Below, piece by piece: positions 17,429-27,028 of a stretch of DNA of 64,000 nt. The notes below the pieces were generated by a model. It was given only the letters and a program-made list of their open reading frames with translations. It did no database searches and was not told where the DNA came from. Each line of letters opens with the position of its first letter. Position 1 is the stretch's first letter. Location of the stretch: positions 310,001-374,000 of the forward strand of contig NZ_WJIC01000003.1 of assembly GCF_009649815.1 (NCBI RefSeq), in the 5' to 3' direction. This DNA is from Nocardia sp. SYP-A9097 (lineage in GTDB: Bacteria; Actinomycetota; Actinomycetes; Mycobacteriales; Mycobacteriaceae). The translations under genes were made by a program, and so were the position numbers.

Positions 17429-18535
17429 ATGCGCGACATCGCGGCACAAATCTTGGAATGGCATGCGGCGCAACAGGATTACGCCGTAGCCTCGATCATC
17501 GCGATCGGCGGCAGTGCGCCCCGGCCGGTGGGCGCGGCGCTGGCGGTGAATACCGACGGCGTGGTCGTCGGCAGCATCTCCGGCGGTTGCGTGGAGGGCG
17601 CGGTCTACGAGCTGTGCCGCGAGTCGTTGCGCACCGGGAAGATTCAACGAGAAACGTTCGGCTACAGCGATTCCGATGCCTTCGCGGTCGGATTGACCTG
17701 TGGCGGCACCATAGAGGTTTTCGTCCAGCCGGTCACCGCGGCCAATCGCACCGCCTTCGAAGCACTCCTGCGTTCGGAAGATCCCGTCGCCCTGGTCCGC
17801 GACTTGAACACCGGGGCCGCCATGGCCCTGGGATCGTGGTGGACCGTCGGCGCGACCTTCCACGAAACCGTCGTCGCCGAGGCCCGTGCCATGCTCGACA
17901 CCGGCGCGACCGGAATCCGCACCATCGGCTGCGATGACGCCGAATCCACCGTCTTCGTGCAATCGGAGGTACCGCCGCCGCGGATGATCGTGTTCGGCGC
18001 GATCGATTTCGCCGCCGCTGTCGCCCGTATCGGCAAATTCCTCGGCTACCACGTCACGGTCTGCGACGCCCGCCCCATATTCGCCACTCCCGCAAGGTTT
18101 CCCGACGCCGACGAGGTAGTGGTGGCGTGGCCGAACACCTACCTGGCCGACACCCACATCGACGCACGCACCGTGCTGTGTGTGCTCACCCACGACGCCA
18201 AATTCGATGTTCCACTGCTGGAAGTGGCCTTGCGCCTACCGGTGGCCTTCGTCGGTGCGATGGGATCGCGGCGCACCCACGACGATCGCCTCACCCGGCT
18301 GCGCGCGATCGGTATGACCGAGACCGAACTGGCCCGGCTCCGTTCGCCCATCGGCCTCGATCTGGGCGGCCGCACACCGGAGGAGACCGCCGTCTCCATT
18401 GCCGCCGAAATCGTGGCGGTGCGCCGCGGCGGCTCCGGCATCCCACTGGGTCGCAGCGCCGCACCCATCCACCGCGACACCGTCCCCATGCCAGAACTCC
18501 GGATTCCGGACGGCCTCGAATTCTCCACGCAGTAA
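17429..18535 (+). CDS. xdhC: XdhC family molybdenum-cofactor maturation protein
   Basis: 368 residues. The N-terminal XdhC/CoxI domain has IIAIGGSAPRPVGAALAV, GSISGGCVEGAVYE and LTCGGTIEVFVQP. The C-terminal Rossmann domain ends with AFVGAMGSRRTHDDRL and GLDLGGRTPEETAVSI. XdhC binds Mo-cofactor, promotes its sulfuration and inserts it into XDH. ATG 17429 follows the permease stop by one base, with GGGAGG upstream. Its presence argues that the XDH of this cluster is the mature sulfurated enzyme type. Confidence 0.92.
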   Translation: MRDIAAQILEWHAAQQDYAVASIIAIGGSAPRPVGAALAVNTDGVVVGSISGGCVEGAVYELCRESLRTGKIQRETFGYSDSDAFAVGLTCGGTIEVFVQPVTAANRTAFEALLRSEDPVALVRDLNTGAAMALGSWWTVGATFHETVVAEARAMLDTGATGIRTIGCDDAESTVFVQSEVPPPRMIVFGAIDFAAAVARIGKFLGYHVTVCDARPIFATPARFPDADEVVVAWPNTYLADTHIDARTVLCVLTHDAKFDVPLLEVALRLPVAFVGAMGSRRTHDDRLTRLRAIGMTETELARLRSPIGLDLGGRTPEETAVSIAAEIVAVRRGGSGIPLGRSAAPIHRDTVPMPELRIPDGLEFSTQ

Positions 18536-18555
18536 TCGAAAAAGGATCGACCCCA

Positions 18556-18936
18556 ATGCCTTTGATCTTCTTGAACGGGGGTGCCATGCGCGGCGGACCC
18601 CTCAACCATCTCCTGGCTGGCGCGCCCTTCGCGGGTGAAGTCACCACCGCGCCGCAGTACCGCTTCTACTCCATCGGCGACCGCTTCCCGGGCCTGCACC
18701 CCGTTCCCGACGGCGGCGCGCCCATCGCGGGCGAGCTCTTCGAAGTCTCGATGGACGTACTGCGCAAGAGCCTGCTGCCGGCCGAACCGCCGGAGCTCGA
18801 GCTCGGCGTGATCGAACTCGACGACCACCGCTCGGTGCTGGCCATGCTGCTGCGCCGGCCGCCCGTCTCCTATCCGCAGCTGATCGATATCACCGAATTC
18901 GGCAGCTGGTCGACCTATCGCGAAGGAACTCGATGA
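18556..18936 (+). CDS. AtzF/allophanate-hydrolase C-terminal-domain-like protein
   Basis: A 126-residue stand-alone protein. It begins PLIFLNGGAMRGGPLN and continues YRFYSIGDRFPGLHPVP and GELFEVSMDVLRKSLLPAEPPELELG, the gamma-glutamylcyclotransferase-like fold that forms the C-terminal domain of allophanate hydrolase (AtzF). In AtzF this domain processes the N-carboxycarbamate product. Here it occurs without the amidase domain, between xdhC and hyi. Given the urea-releasing chemistry around it, action on a ureido/carbamoyl intermediate is plausible but unproven. It overlaps hyi by ATGA. Confidence 0.75.
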   Translation: MPLIFLNGGAMRGGPLNHLLAGAPFAGEVTTAPQYRFYSIGDRFPGLHPVPDGGAPIAGELFEVSMDVLRKSLLPAEPPELELGVIELDDHRSVLAMLLRRPPVSYPQLIDITEFGSWSTYREGTR

Positions 18937-19730
18937 AATACACCTCCGGGGGTGCGCTCCGGAAATATGACGTCAATTGTTCGATTCTCTTCACCGATCT
19001 GCCGCTGCTGGAACGGCCGGCCGCCGCCAAGGCCGCCGGATTCGACGCGGTGGAATTCTGGTGGCCCTTCGGGGACGATCCGACGCCCGCCGACGCGGAT
19101 ATCGATGCGTTCGTCTCGGCGATCGAGAATGCGGGCGTGCAGCTGGTCGGGCTGAACTTCATCGACCTGATTCCCGCCGGCCGGGGACTGGTTTCGGTGC
19201 CCGGGCAGGAGACCCGGTTCCGGGACAATATCGAAATCGCGGTCGGGATTGCCGAGCGCACCGGGTGCAAGGCGCTGAATGCGCTGTACGGCAACATGAT
19301 TGCCGGCGAGAACCCGGAGAAACAGGACGAGCTGGCGTTGGAGAACCTGCGCCTGGCCGCCGCCGCCGCCCAGCGCATCGGTGCGACCGTTCTACTCGAG
19401 GCGCTCAATGCCTATGAGTCGCCGGACTATCCGATCGTCTCGGCCGCACACGCGGTGCGGATTATCGAGAAGGTCGGTGAACCCAATCTGCGGTTCCTCT
19501 GCGACCTGTACCACCTCGCCCGCATGGGTGAGAACCTGCCCGGCGTCATAGACACCTACGGCGGCTATATCGGTCACGTCCAGGTCGCCGATTCGCCGGG
19601 GCGCGGGCGTCCCGGGACCGGCGTCCTCGACTTCGCGGAGCTCTTCAAGGTGCTCGACGCGAGCGGATATGACGGCTGGATCGGCCTGGAATACAAAGAC
19701 CCCGAACTGAATTGGGAGTGGATCAAGTGA
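18933..19730 (+). CDS. hyi: hydroxypyruvate isomerase
   Basis: 265 residues of the AP-endonuclease-2/xylose-isomerase TIM-barrel family. It shows YDVNCSILFTDLPLLERP, GFDAVEFWWPFG, LEALNAYESPDYP (metal-ligand Glu), FLCDLYHLARMGENLP, IGHVQVADSPGRGRPGTG and IGLEYKDP (second Glu ligand). It interconverts tartronate semialdehyde and hydroxypyruvate and is a standard partner of gcl and garR in glyoxylate assimilation. Overlaps both neighbours by four bases. Confidence 0.93.
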   Translation: MKYTSGGALRKYDVNCSILFTDLPLLERPAAAKAAGFDAVEFWWPFGDDPTPADADIDAFVSAIENAGVQLVGLNFIDLIPAGRGLVSVPGQETRFRDNIEIAVGIAERTGCKALNALYGNMIAGENPEKQDELALENLRLAAAAAQRIGATVLLEALNAYESPDYPIVSAAHAVRIIEKVGEPNLRFLCDLYHLARMGENLPGVIDTYGGYIGHVQVADSPGRGRPGTGVLDFAELFKVLDASGYDGWIGLEYKDPELNWEWIK

Positions 19731-20602
19731 GCAGCATCGGATTTGTCGGTCTCGGCATTATGGGCGGCCCGATGGCCGGGCATCTGGTCAAAGCGGGGCA
19801 CGATGTTACCGGCTATGACCACAGTGACGCGGCGGTCGAACGGCTGACGGCCGCCGGTGGTATCGCGGGCACGAATGCCGTGGAGACGGTGCGCGGCAAG
19901 GACATTGTCATCACCATGCTGCCGCAGGATGAGCATGTCGAGTCGGTGTTCGCCGATGTGCTCGAGCACGCGGCTCCCGGCACGCTCTACATCGACTTCT
20001 CCACCATTACCCCGCGCACATCGGAGTGGACCGCCACCGAAGGAGCCAAGAAGGGGCTTCGGGTGCTCGACGCCCCCGTCAGCGGAGGTGAGCCGGGGGC
20101 GGTGAACGGCACGCTGTCCATCATGGTCGGTGGTGCGCGTGAGGACTTCGACTCTGCCCGTGAGGTTTTCGAGGCCGTTGGCAAGACCATCGCGCTCGTC
20201 GGTCCGAATGGTGCGGGTCAGGTGGTGAAGGCCGCCAATCAGCTCGTGGTCGGCGGCACCTACGCGCTTGTCGCCGAGGCGATCCTGCTCATGGAGAACC
20301 TGGGCGCGAATGCCGAGGCGGGCCTCGATGTGCTGGCCGGTGGTCTCGCAGGGAGCAAGATTCTCGAGCTCAAGCGAAAGTCCATGCTGGAGCGCAGTTT
20401 CCAGCCCGGCTTCCGAATCGATCTGCACCACAAGGATATGGGCATCATCCTGGCCGCCGCCCGGCAGGCCGAGGTCGCGATCCCCATAGGCGCGCTCACC
20501 GCGCAGCTCATTGCCGCCGCCCGCGCCATGGGGCACGGCTCGCTCGACCATTCCGCGCTGCTGCTGGTCACCGAAGCACTGTCCGGTAAGGGACAGGCGT
20601 GA
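19727..20602 (+). CDS. garR: 2-hydroxy-3-oxopropionate (tartronate semialdehyde) reductase
   Basis: 291 residues of the 3-hydroxyisobutyrate dehydrogenase superfamily. It has the N-terminal Rossmann motif IGFVGLGIMGGPMAGHL, the substrate-binding DAPVSGGEPGAVNGTLS, catalytic Lys in GQVVKAANQLVVGG, and FRIDLHHKDMGIIL. It reduces tartronate semialdehyde to D-glycerate. A GTG start at 19727 overlaps the hyi stop (GTGA). The gene ends by overlapping the GTG of a 55-codon frame. Confidence 0.93.
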   Translation: MSSIGFVGLGIMGGPMAGHLVKAGHDVTGYDHSDAAVERLTAAGGIAGTNAVETVRGKDIVITMLPQDEHVESVFADVLEHAAPGTLYIDFSTITPRTSEWTATEGAKKGLRVLDAPVSGGEPGAVNGTLSIMVGGAREDFDSAREVFEAVGKTIALVGPNGAGQVVKAANQLVVGGTYALVAEAILLMENLGANAEAGLDVLAGGLAGSKILELKRKSMLERSFQPGFRIDLHHKDMGIILAAARQAEVAIPIGALTAQLIAAARAMGHGSLDHSALLLVTEALSGKGQA

Positions 20603-20766
20603 GCGCACCGAGCGTCTCCGCGCTGCAGACGGTTTCGCTCAGCACCTCCGGCTACGGACCGTGTCTGGCGGACGGTCACGGCATCTGCGCCATCGGCGTA
20701 CCAGCGGGCTGGGTGGTGGAGCACTGCACCATCGAACCTCGCACCCCGACCCGAAAGGGGATCTGA
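20599..20766 (+). CDS. 55-residue small ORF in the purine/glyoxylate operon, function unknown
   Basis: A GTG at 20599 overlaps the garR stop as GTGA, has AAGGGA upstream, and stays open to the TGA at 20764-20766, leaving one base before the gcl ATG. It begins [18 protein letters not shown], has a central [17 protein letters not shown], and ends [10 protein letters not shown] with two Cys. The packing is the same coupled style as the flanking enzymes, and the ribosome site of gcl lies in its last codons. I recognise no family; it could be a genuine small protein or only a translational-coupling spacer. Confidence 0.45.
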   Translation: MSAPSVSALQTVSLSTSGYGPCLADGHGICAIGVPAGWVVEHCTIEPRTPTRKGI

Positions 20767-20767
20767 C

Positions 20768-22570
20768 ATGACACGCATGCGGGCTGTGGATGCTGCCGTG
20801 CTCATTCTCGAAAAGGAAGGCGCGACACAGGCATTCGGCCTTCCCGGCGCGGCCATCAACCCCTTCTACAGCGCGATGCGGGCGCACGGCGGGATCAAGC
20901 ATGTTCTCGCCCGGCACGTCGAAGCCGCCTCACATATGGCAGAGGGCTTCACTCGCGCCGCACCCGGCAATATCGGCATCTGCATCGGCACCTCCGGGCC
21001 GGCGGGCACCGACATGATCACCGGGTTGTATTCGGCGAGTGCGGATTCCATTCCGATCCTGTGCATTACCGGACAGGCTCCGGTCGCCAAACTGCACAAG
21101 GAGGATTTCCAGGCAGTCGATATCGCCTCCATTGCCGCGCCGGTGAGTAAGTGGGCGGTGACCGTGCTGGAGGCCGCACAGGTGCCGGGCACCTTCCAGA
21201 AGGCGTTCCAGCTCATGCGATCCGGGCGTCCGGGGCCGGTTCTCATCGATCTGCCGATCGATGTGCAGCTGGCCGAGATCGAATTCGATATCGAGACCTA
21301 CACACCCCTGGACGTGCATCGACCCGCCTTGACTCGCGCGCAGGCGGAGAAGGCCATCGCCATGCTGAACGCGGCCGAGCGGCCGTTGATCGTGGCCGGT
21401 GGTGGCATCGTCAATGCCGATGCCGCGGACCTGCTCGTCGAGTTCGCCGAGCTGACCGGCATTCCCGTGGTGCCGACGCTCATGGGCTGGGGCACCATCG
21501 CCGATGACCATCCGCTGCACGCGGGCATGGTCGGGTTGCAGACCTCGCACCGTTACGGCAATGCGACGCTGCTGGAATCGGATTTCGTGCTGGGCATCGG
21601 CAATCGGTGGGCCAACCGGCATACCGGTGGCGTCGAAACCTACACCGGGGAACGCACTTTCGTGCACGTCGATATCGAGCCGACACAGATCGGGCGAGTG
21701 TTCGCGGCCGACTACGGGATTGTCTCCGATGCCGGGGCGGCGCTGGCCGAATTCCTCGACGTGGTGCACGAATTGCAGCTCACCGGACAGCTGCGTGATC
21801 GCTCGGAGTGGGCGGCGACCTGCCGCGAGCGCAAGCGAACCCTATTGCGCAAGACGCACTTCGACACCGTGCCGATCAAACCGCAGCGGGTGTACGAGGA
21901 GATGAACGCGGCGTTCGGACCCGATACGCGTTACGTCACCACCATCGGACTGTCGCAGATTCAGGCGGCGCAGATGCTGCACGTGTACAAGCCGCGGCAT
22001 TGGATCAATGCCGGACAGGCCGGTCCGCTCGGGTGGACGCTGCCCGCCGCGATCGGCGTCGCCACCGCCGTGCCCGGCGAGACCGTGGTGGCGCTCTCAG
22101 GTGACTACGACTTCCAGTTCCTCATCGAGGAATTGGCCGTCGGCGCACAGTTCAATATCCCGTATGTGCATGTGGTGGTGAACAATTCGTACCTGGGACT
22201 GATTCGCCAGGCACAGCGCACCTTCGATATGGACTACTACGTCCAGCTGTCGTTCGACAATATCAACAGCCCCGAGGTCGGCGGCTACGGCGTGGATCAC
22301 CTCAAAGTCGCGGAAGGGTTGGGCTGCAAGGCGATTCGTGTGACCGAACCCGATCGGATCGGGGCGGCCTTCGTGGAGGCCAAGCGGTTGATGGCCGAGC
22401 ATCGGGTGCCGGTCCTGGTGGAGGTCATTCTCGAACGCGTCACCAACGTGTCCATGGGCCTCGAGATCGACAGCATCACCGAATTCGAGGAGCTCGCCGT
22501 TTCCTTCTCCGATGCCCCGACTGCCATAGCCGCGCGGGTGGAGTACGAATCGGCCGGGAGCCCCTCGTGA
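20768..22570 (+). CDS. gcl: glyoxylate carboligase (tartronate-semialdehyde synthase)
   Basis: 600 residues of the ThDP-dependent decarboxylase family, nearly colinear with E. coli Gcl. It condenses two glyoxylates to tartronate semialdehyde with CO2 loss. At residue 51 it has Val ([13 protein letters not shown]) where almost all ThDP enzymes have the catalytic Glu; this is the diagnostic Gcl substitution. Other landmarks are [27 protein letters not shown], and the ThDP-Mg motif beginning [13 protein letters not shown] and ending [19 protein letters not shown] precedes the ATG. Confidence 0.97.
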   Translation: MTRMRAVDAAVLILEKEGATQAFGLPGAAINPFYSAMRAHGGIKHVLARHVEAASHMAEGFTRAAPGNIGICIGTSGPAGTDMITGLYSASADSIPILCITGQAPVAKLHKEDFQAVDIASIAAPVSKWAVTVLEAAQVPGTFQKAFQLMRSGRPGPVLIDLPIDVQLAEIEFDIETYTPLDVHRPALTRAQAEKAIAMLNAAERPLIVAGGGIVNADAADLLVEFAELTGIPVVPTLMGWGTIADDHPLHAGMVGLQTSHRYGNATLLESDFVLGIGNRWANRHTGGVETYTGERTFVHVDIEPTQIGRVFAADYGIVSDAGAALAEFLDVVHELQLTGQLRDRSEWAATCRERKRTLLRKTHFDTVPIKPQRVYEEMNAAFGPDTRYVTTIGLSQIQAAQMLHVYKPRHWINAGQAGPLGWTLPAAIGVATAVPGETVVALSGDYDFQFLIEELAVGAQFNIPYVHVVVNNSYLGLIRQAQRTFDMDYYVQLSFDNINSPEVGGYGVDHLKVAEGLGCKAIRVTEPDRIGAAFVEAKRLMAEHRVPVLVEVILERVTNVSMGLEIDSITEFEELAVSFSDAPTAIAARVEYESAGSPS

Positions 22571-23742
22571 TTCACGCGCGCGGTGGTTCGGGACGGGGGT
22601 GGCGGGACGGGCAGGTGATCGTCGCCCCCGACAAGTTCAAAGGGTCATTGACAGCCGCGCAGGTGGCCGCGCATATCGCGGCCGGTCTGCGGCAGACCCG
22701 CCCGGAACTGCCCGTGGTTTGCGTCCCCGTCGCCGATGGCGGGGACGGGACCGTGGACGCGATGGTGGCCTCGGGCTTCGCCAGCCTGCAGACCGCCGTC
22801 ACCGGGCCGGTCGGGAATCGAGTGGTCGCCTCGTTTGCGATGAGGGGCGAGACGGCCGTTATCGAACTCGCCGAAGCCTCCGGGCTGCGGCGCTTACCCG
22901 ACCGGCCCACCCCGGCCACCGCGCGCACCGCCACCAGTGCGGGCGCCGGAGAGTTGATGCGCACGGCGGTTACACGCGGTGCGCGGCGAATTGTGCTGGG
23001 GCTCGGTGGAAGTGCCTGCACCGATGGTGGTGCGGGCATGCTGACCGCGCTCGGCGCGCGCCTGCTCGACGCCGAGGGGGTCGAATTGCCCCCGGGCGGT
23101 GCGGCATTGGTGCGGTTGGCGCGAATCGATATCGCCGACCTGGTGCGGGTGCCGGTGACGGTGGCCTCCGATGTGGACAATCCGCTGCTCGGGCCGCGAG
23201 GAGCCGCACATGTGTACGGGCCCCAAAAGGGCGCTGGCGCAGAGGATATCGCGGCCCTCGAACGCGGGCTCGCCCGATTCGCCGAGGTCGCGCGGCGTGA
23301 TCTCGGCGTCGACTCCGCGGATCGGCCCGGAGCCGGTGCGGCGGGCGGCGTCGGATTCGCCGCGATCGCGTTCCTGGGTGCGCGCAGCGAACCCGGCATC
23401 GAATTGATTCTGCGGCACCTGGATTTCGCGGATCGTTTGCAGGGCGCGCGGCTGGTGATCACAGGTGAGGGCTGTCTGGACCGGCAGACCCTGCACGGCA
23501 AGGCTCCGATCGGCGTGGCGCGCGCCGCCGCCGCGGTCGGCATCCCGGTGCTGGCCGTCGCCGGACAGCGGCTGCTCACTCGGGATATGCTGCGCCGCTT
23601 CGGATTCGAGGATGTCTACGCGTTGACCGATATCGAACCGGACCCGCAACGGTGCATCAGCAATGCCGGGCCGCTACTGGAACAACTCGCCGTGCGAATC
23701 GCGCAAACCCGCCTCGGCGATCTGCTGTCCCGAAACGCATAG
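22567..23742 (+). CDS. glxK: glycerate kinase
   Basis: 391 residues of the GarK/GlxK glycerate kinase family. It shows [16 protein letters not shown] near the N-terminus, [41 protein letters not shown] and a late [17 protein letters not shown]. It phosphorylates the D-glycerate made by GarR (this family yields 2-phosphoglycerate), closing the route into glycolysis. The GTG start overlaps the gcl stop by four bases. The first 15 residues are poorly conserved, so a start near the VIVAP strand is possible. Confidence 0.92.
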   Translation: MIHARGGSGRGWRDGQVIVAPDKFKGSLTAAQVAAHIAAGLRQTRPELPVVCVPVADGGDGTVDAMVASGFASLQTAVTGPVGNRVVASFAMRGETAVIELAEASGLRRLPDRPTPATARTATSAGAGELMRTAVTRGARRIVLGLGGSACTDGGAGMLTALGARLLDAEGVELPPGGAALVRLARIDIADLVRVPVTVASDVDNPLLGPRGAAHVYGPQKGAGAEDIAALERGLARFAEVARRDLGVDSADRPGAGAAGGVGFAAIAFLGARSEPGIELILRHLDFADRLQGARLVITGEGCLDRQTLHGKAPIGVARAAAAVGIPVLAVAGQRLLTRDMLRRFGFEDVYALTDIEPDPQRCISNAGPLLEQLAVRIAQTRLGDLLSRNA

Positions 23743-23767
23743 CGCCCGAACAGATTGCGCCCGAACA
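23742..23767 (+). repeat. 11-bp direct repeat before the allantoicase gene
   Basis: GCGCCCGAACA occurs at 23742-23752 and again at 23757-23767, a 15-base period, in the 46-base spacer between glxK and the allantoicase gene. It may be simple slippage duplication or a short binding element; nothing further is visible. Confidence 0.4.
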
Positions 23768-23788
23768 CATCTACTGAAAGAGGAAGCG

Positions 23789-24811
23789 ATGTCGGACTTC
23801 ACCAGCCTGCCGGACCTGGCACTGCGGACCTACCGGGCGAGCGTCATCGCCGCCAGCGACGAATCCTTCGAGGAGCGCGAGAACCTCATCCAACCGTGGG
23901 AGCCGCGATTCTCCGCCGAGACCTTCGGCACCAAAGGTCAGGAGTACGACGGCTGGGAGACGCGACGGCGGCGCGGTGCACCCGGGCACGACTGGGCGAT
24001 CATCCGGCTCGGCATGCCCGGCATCGTGCGGGGCGTGGTGATCGATACGGCGTGGTTCAAGGGCAACTACCCACCGTTCGCATTCGTGGAGGCGTGCCGG
24101 GTGAGCGGGTATCCCGCTGTGGCGCAGCTGGATTCGGCGGACTGGGTGGAGATCGTGCCGCGCATAGCGCTCCAGGGTGATGCCCGGCACGAGCTGCCCG
24201 TCGAGGATGAGCGGATCTTCACCCACGTGCGCCTCAATATCCATCCGGACGGCGGTGTGGCCCGCTTCCGGGTGCACGGTGACGTGGTACCCGATCCGGC
24301 GCTACTGACCGGGCTCACCGTGGATCTGGCGGCACTGGAACACGGTGGGCGCGCGATCGATTGCTCGAATCTGTTCTATTCGGGTGCGGACAATATGCTC
24401 GCGCCCGGCCTCGCCCGCAATCAGGCCGAAGGCTGGGAGACCGCGCGCCGCCGCGATGACGGAAATGACTGGGCGGTAATTCGCCTTGCCGCCCAAGGTG
24501 TTCCGGAGTTGATCGAGATCGACACGACCAATCTGGTCTTCAACTCACCGGCCGAAGTCCGGCTGCTCGGTGTCGACCTGCCCAGTGGCGCGCCGCTTCC
24601 GGCCGCCGACTCCCCGGCCTGGTTCGAACTGCTGCCCACGGTCGCGATCCAACCTGACACCCCACACCGCTTCCGCGTGCAGGGTTCCCGCCCGGTCACC
24701 CACGTGCGCCTCGATATCTACCCGGACGGCGGTATCGCTCGCCTCCGCCTGCTGGGTTCTCTCACCCGGGCCGGACTCGAGGCGCTCGTAACCCGTTGGG
24801 GCGCGGCATAA
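23789..24811 (+). CDS. alc: allantoicase
   Basis: 340 residues made of two tandem jelly-roll repeats, as in all allantoicases. Each repeat has a GWETxRRR segment (YDGWETRRRRGAPGHDWAII and EGWETARRRDDGNDWAVIRL) and an HVRLxIxPDGGxAR segment (FTHVRLNIHPDGGVARFRV and THVRLDIYPDGGIARLRL). It hydrolyses allantoate to ureidoglycolate and urea. ATG 23789 follows GAGGAAG. It is the last gene of the unit; no ureidoglycolate lyase or allantoinase follows. Confidence 0.95.
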   Translation: MSDFTSLPDLALRTYRASVIAASDESFEERENLIQPWEPRFSAETFGTKGQEYDGWETRRRRGAPGHDWAIIRLGMPGIVRGVVIDTAWFKGNYPPFAFVEACRVSGYPAVAQLDSADWVEIVPRIALQGDARHELPVEDERIFTHVRLNIHPDGGVARFRVHGDVVPDPALLTGLTVDLAALEHGGRAIDCSNLFYSGADNMLAPGLARNQAEGWETARRRDDGNDWAVIRLAAQGVPELIEIDTTNLVFNSPAEVRLLGVDLPSGAPLPAADSPAWFELLPTVAIQPDTPHRFRVQGSRPVTHVRLDIYPDGGIARLRLLGSLTRAGLEALVTRWGAA

Positions 24812-24834
24812 CCGGTTCTCGACGGGTAACGCTG

Positions 24835-25683
24835 TCAGTGGCCGATCGACGAAATCCGGGTCTTCGTGGGGCGCAGCGTGAATCGCCGCCGATCGAAGTC
24901 CCAGAACAGGTAGATCGGCCACTGCACGGTGTGCGCCAGCCATGCTCCGACAATCACCCGCCGGTGCATCGGCAGCACCCAAAAGCCCTGTCCGCGAATG
25001 GTATCCAGGCCGGTCAACTGGAATCGCCACCATTCACGCGGGGTCGCGCGCCGACGCCGCGCCGAGGTGTCGGCCCGCAGTTCCTTCAACTGCTGGATCG
25101 GCAATTGCTTCTTGATCAGGCACAATGCCAGATCCAAATCCTCGGCCACCTCGACCTTGGTCATGGTCTGATCGCGCACCTCCAGCCACGCCGACCGTCG
25201 AATCCCCATATTCGGCCCATGTAGATTCCCGACCCGATTCCCGAGTTGCCCGCGTCGATCCTGAATCCAATAGCCAAGGTGCAGTAGGAATCCCACCGGA
25301 GAATCATGGTAGGTGGTGATCCCGGTGACAGCGGCCACCTCCGGATTCTCCGCCAGATACCCCTTGATGGTCTCGCCCCAATCCGGAAGGACCAGGGTAT
25401 CGGCATCGGTCCGCCCGATGAATTCCCCGCGCGCGGCATCGAATCCGGTATTCCGCGCAAACGGCAACCCCCGGCGCGGCTCGATCAACAGCCGCACCTT
25501 CGGATTGTTCACCGTATATTTCTCGACCAAGCCACGCGTCTCATCGGTGGACCCATTGTCCACCACGATAATTTCATCGACCGCCTCCTGCCCGACCAGC
25601 CGGTCGAGGGTCGCGATAATGGACCGTTCCTCGTTCAAGGCAGGAACGACGACGGAGAGCAGGACGGTTCTGTCATCTCGCAT
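24835..25683 (-). CDS. family 2 glycosyltransferase
   Basis: 282 residues. A GT-A fold with LSVVVPALNEERSI, the acidic EIIVVDNGSTDETRG, LPFARNTGFDAARGEFIGRTDADTLV (DxD motif), and HGPNMGIRRSAW with AEDLDLAL (catalytic ED region). The C-terminus is basic, with one amphipathic or membrane-associated stretch (VIVGAWLAHTVQWPIYLFWDF). ATG 25683 was chosen over an in-frame TTG at 25692, with GGAGC upstream. It probably decorates a lipid or carotenoid; proximity to lycopene cyclase is suggestive only. Confidence 0.85.
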   Translation of the reverse strand: MRDDRTVLLSVVVPALNEERSIIATLDRLVGQEAVDEIIVVDNGSTDETRGLVEKYTVNNPKVRLLIEPRRGLPFARNTGFDAARGEFIGRTDADTLVLPDWGETIKGYLAENPEVAAVTGITTYHDSPVGFLLHLGYWIQDRRGQLGNRVGNLHGPNMGIRRSAWLEVRDQTMTKVEVAEDLDLALCLIKKQLPIQQLKELRADTSARRRRATPREWWRFQLTGLDTIRGQGFWVLPMHRRVIVGAWLAHTVQWPIYLFWDFDRRRFTLRPTKTRISSIGH

Positions 25684-25824
25684 GAGGATCAATGCTCCGG
25701 AAGTTCTTGTGCAGCAACACGGCCGACCGGTCTCGTATCGGTTCCCCTCGCGCCACAGCCCGCAATACCAGGGGGCTACGGTAACACCGAATCGTGCGAT
25801 AGGGCGGTCAAAGTTCCCGCATGG

Positions 25825-26937
25825 TCAAACTCCTCTGGGGAGGGTCACGGTGGCGGAGGCGAGGTGGCGGCGTAGTCGCCAGGGGAGAGCGGCGAAGAGG
25901 GAGGCCATGGCGGCGGCGGTGCCGGGGAGGTCGTCGCGGGCCGAGAGGTAGGCGCGCTGTTTCGCGGGAGAGAGGGCGAAGAAGGTGTCGAAGAACAGGG
26001 GGAGGTCCTGGGGAGGGAGGCTGAGCAGGGCTCGTAATCCGCTCTGGCGCAGTCGATTTACGGCGCGGGCGGAGGGCGTCCAGATGGTATCCCCGGCCGC
26101 GACGGTATCGGCGGTGCGCAGGGCGGCGGCGACGCTGTAACCGGTGGCCGGATGCGTCAATGCGCCTGCCGCTCCGAAGGTACCGGGACGCGGTTTGCCA
26201 CCCTCGACGGGGAAGCGGACGCGTTCGATCCGCTCGTCGCCGGTGAGAGTGATTCCGCGAGAACGCAATCGGTGTATCAGGCGTTCTCGAAGCACCTGGG
26301 GGTCGAGGGCTGGTCGACCGGCGAGGCAGGTCTCTTCGAGAAGAATCATGTTGTCGCTCAACGGGACTGCGTAGAGGAAGGACCGCGGTTCATTCGAATC
26401 CGCACCGTTGTCGTCACGCCAGTCCATGAAAAAGGTGTCCGGATCCGGCCATTGGTCGCGGTCGACCATCACGCCGTAGGCGGTCTGTTCGGCCAGCTTG
26501 GGGGAGCGGGGGATGCCTCGGGCGTCGATCACGCGGCCGCCGGGGAGTACCGGGCCGGACGCCAGGCGCACGGACGGCATATCGAGGGCATGCGGTCCGA
26601 ACCTGGTCGGCGGAACAATATCGACCACCCGGTCGGTAATGATCCGCACACCGGCGAGATCGAGTGAATCCTGCAGGGCCGCGGTATCGAATATGACGTA
26701 TCTACGATCCAATTCGATACGCCGCGTGGTCCAGACGGCCGGACGATCCACCGTGGCCGCCAGCGTGCCTGGCGGCACCCAGTCCGGGAGCTCATCGGCC
26801 CAGGCCGCATAGGTGGCAGTCCACCGATGACCCGGTCGCGGGTCGATGACGGTGACCGACTGTCCCTGGGCCAGTGCGCGGTGCGCGAGCGTCCGCCCTG
26901 CCGGACCCGCACCGCAGACAACGAGATCGGAAGTCAC
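25825..26937 (-). CDS. crtY: lycopene beta-cyclase (CrtL/CrtY type)
   Basis: 370 residues. An N-terminal dinucleotide-binding loop (LVVCGAGPAGRTLAHRAL) is followed by the lycopene-cyclase segments TYAAWADELPDWV, FLYAVPLSDNMILLEETCLA and the C-terminal GTFGAAGALTHPATGYSVAAAL. It is a membrane-associated flavoprotein that forms beta rings at the ends of lycopene. GTG start with AAGG upstream. No other carotenoid gene is visible in the window, so lycopene synthesis must be encoded elsewhere. Confidence 0.88.
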   Translation of the reverse strand: MTSDLVVCGAGPAGRTLAHRALAQGQSVTVIDPRPGHRWTATYAAWADELPDWVPPGTLAATVDRPAVWTTRRIELDRRYVIFDTAALQDSLDLAGVRIITDRVVDIVPPTRFGPHALDMPSVRLASGPVLPGGRVIDARGIPRSPKLAEQTAYGVMVDRDQWPDPDTFFMDWRDDNGADSNEPRSFLYAVPLSDNMILLEETCLAGRPALDPQVLRERLIHRLRSRGITLTGDERIERVRFPVEGGKPRPGTFGAAGALTHPATGYSVAAALRTADTVAAGDTIWTPSARAVNRLRQSGLRALLSLPPQDLPLFFDTFFALSPAKQRAYLSARDDLPGTAAAMASLFAALPWRLRRHLASATVTLPRGV

Positions 26938-27028
26938 ACCTTGATTGGATCATGATCGAAGACCGTCATACGCTTCCGTGACTGTCGCCGGGTCGGGAGG
27001 TCCCGGCGCACCGTGAAAGGTTGACTAC

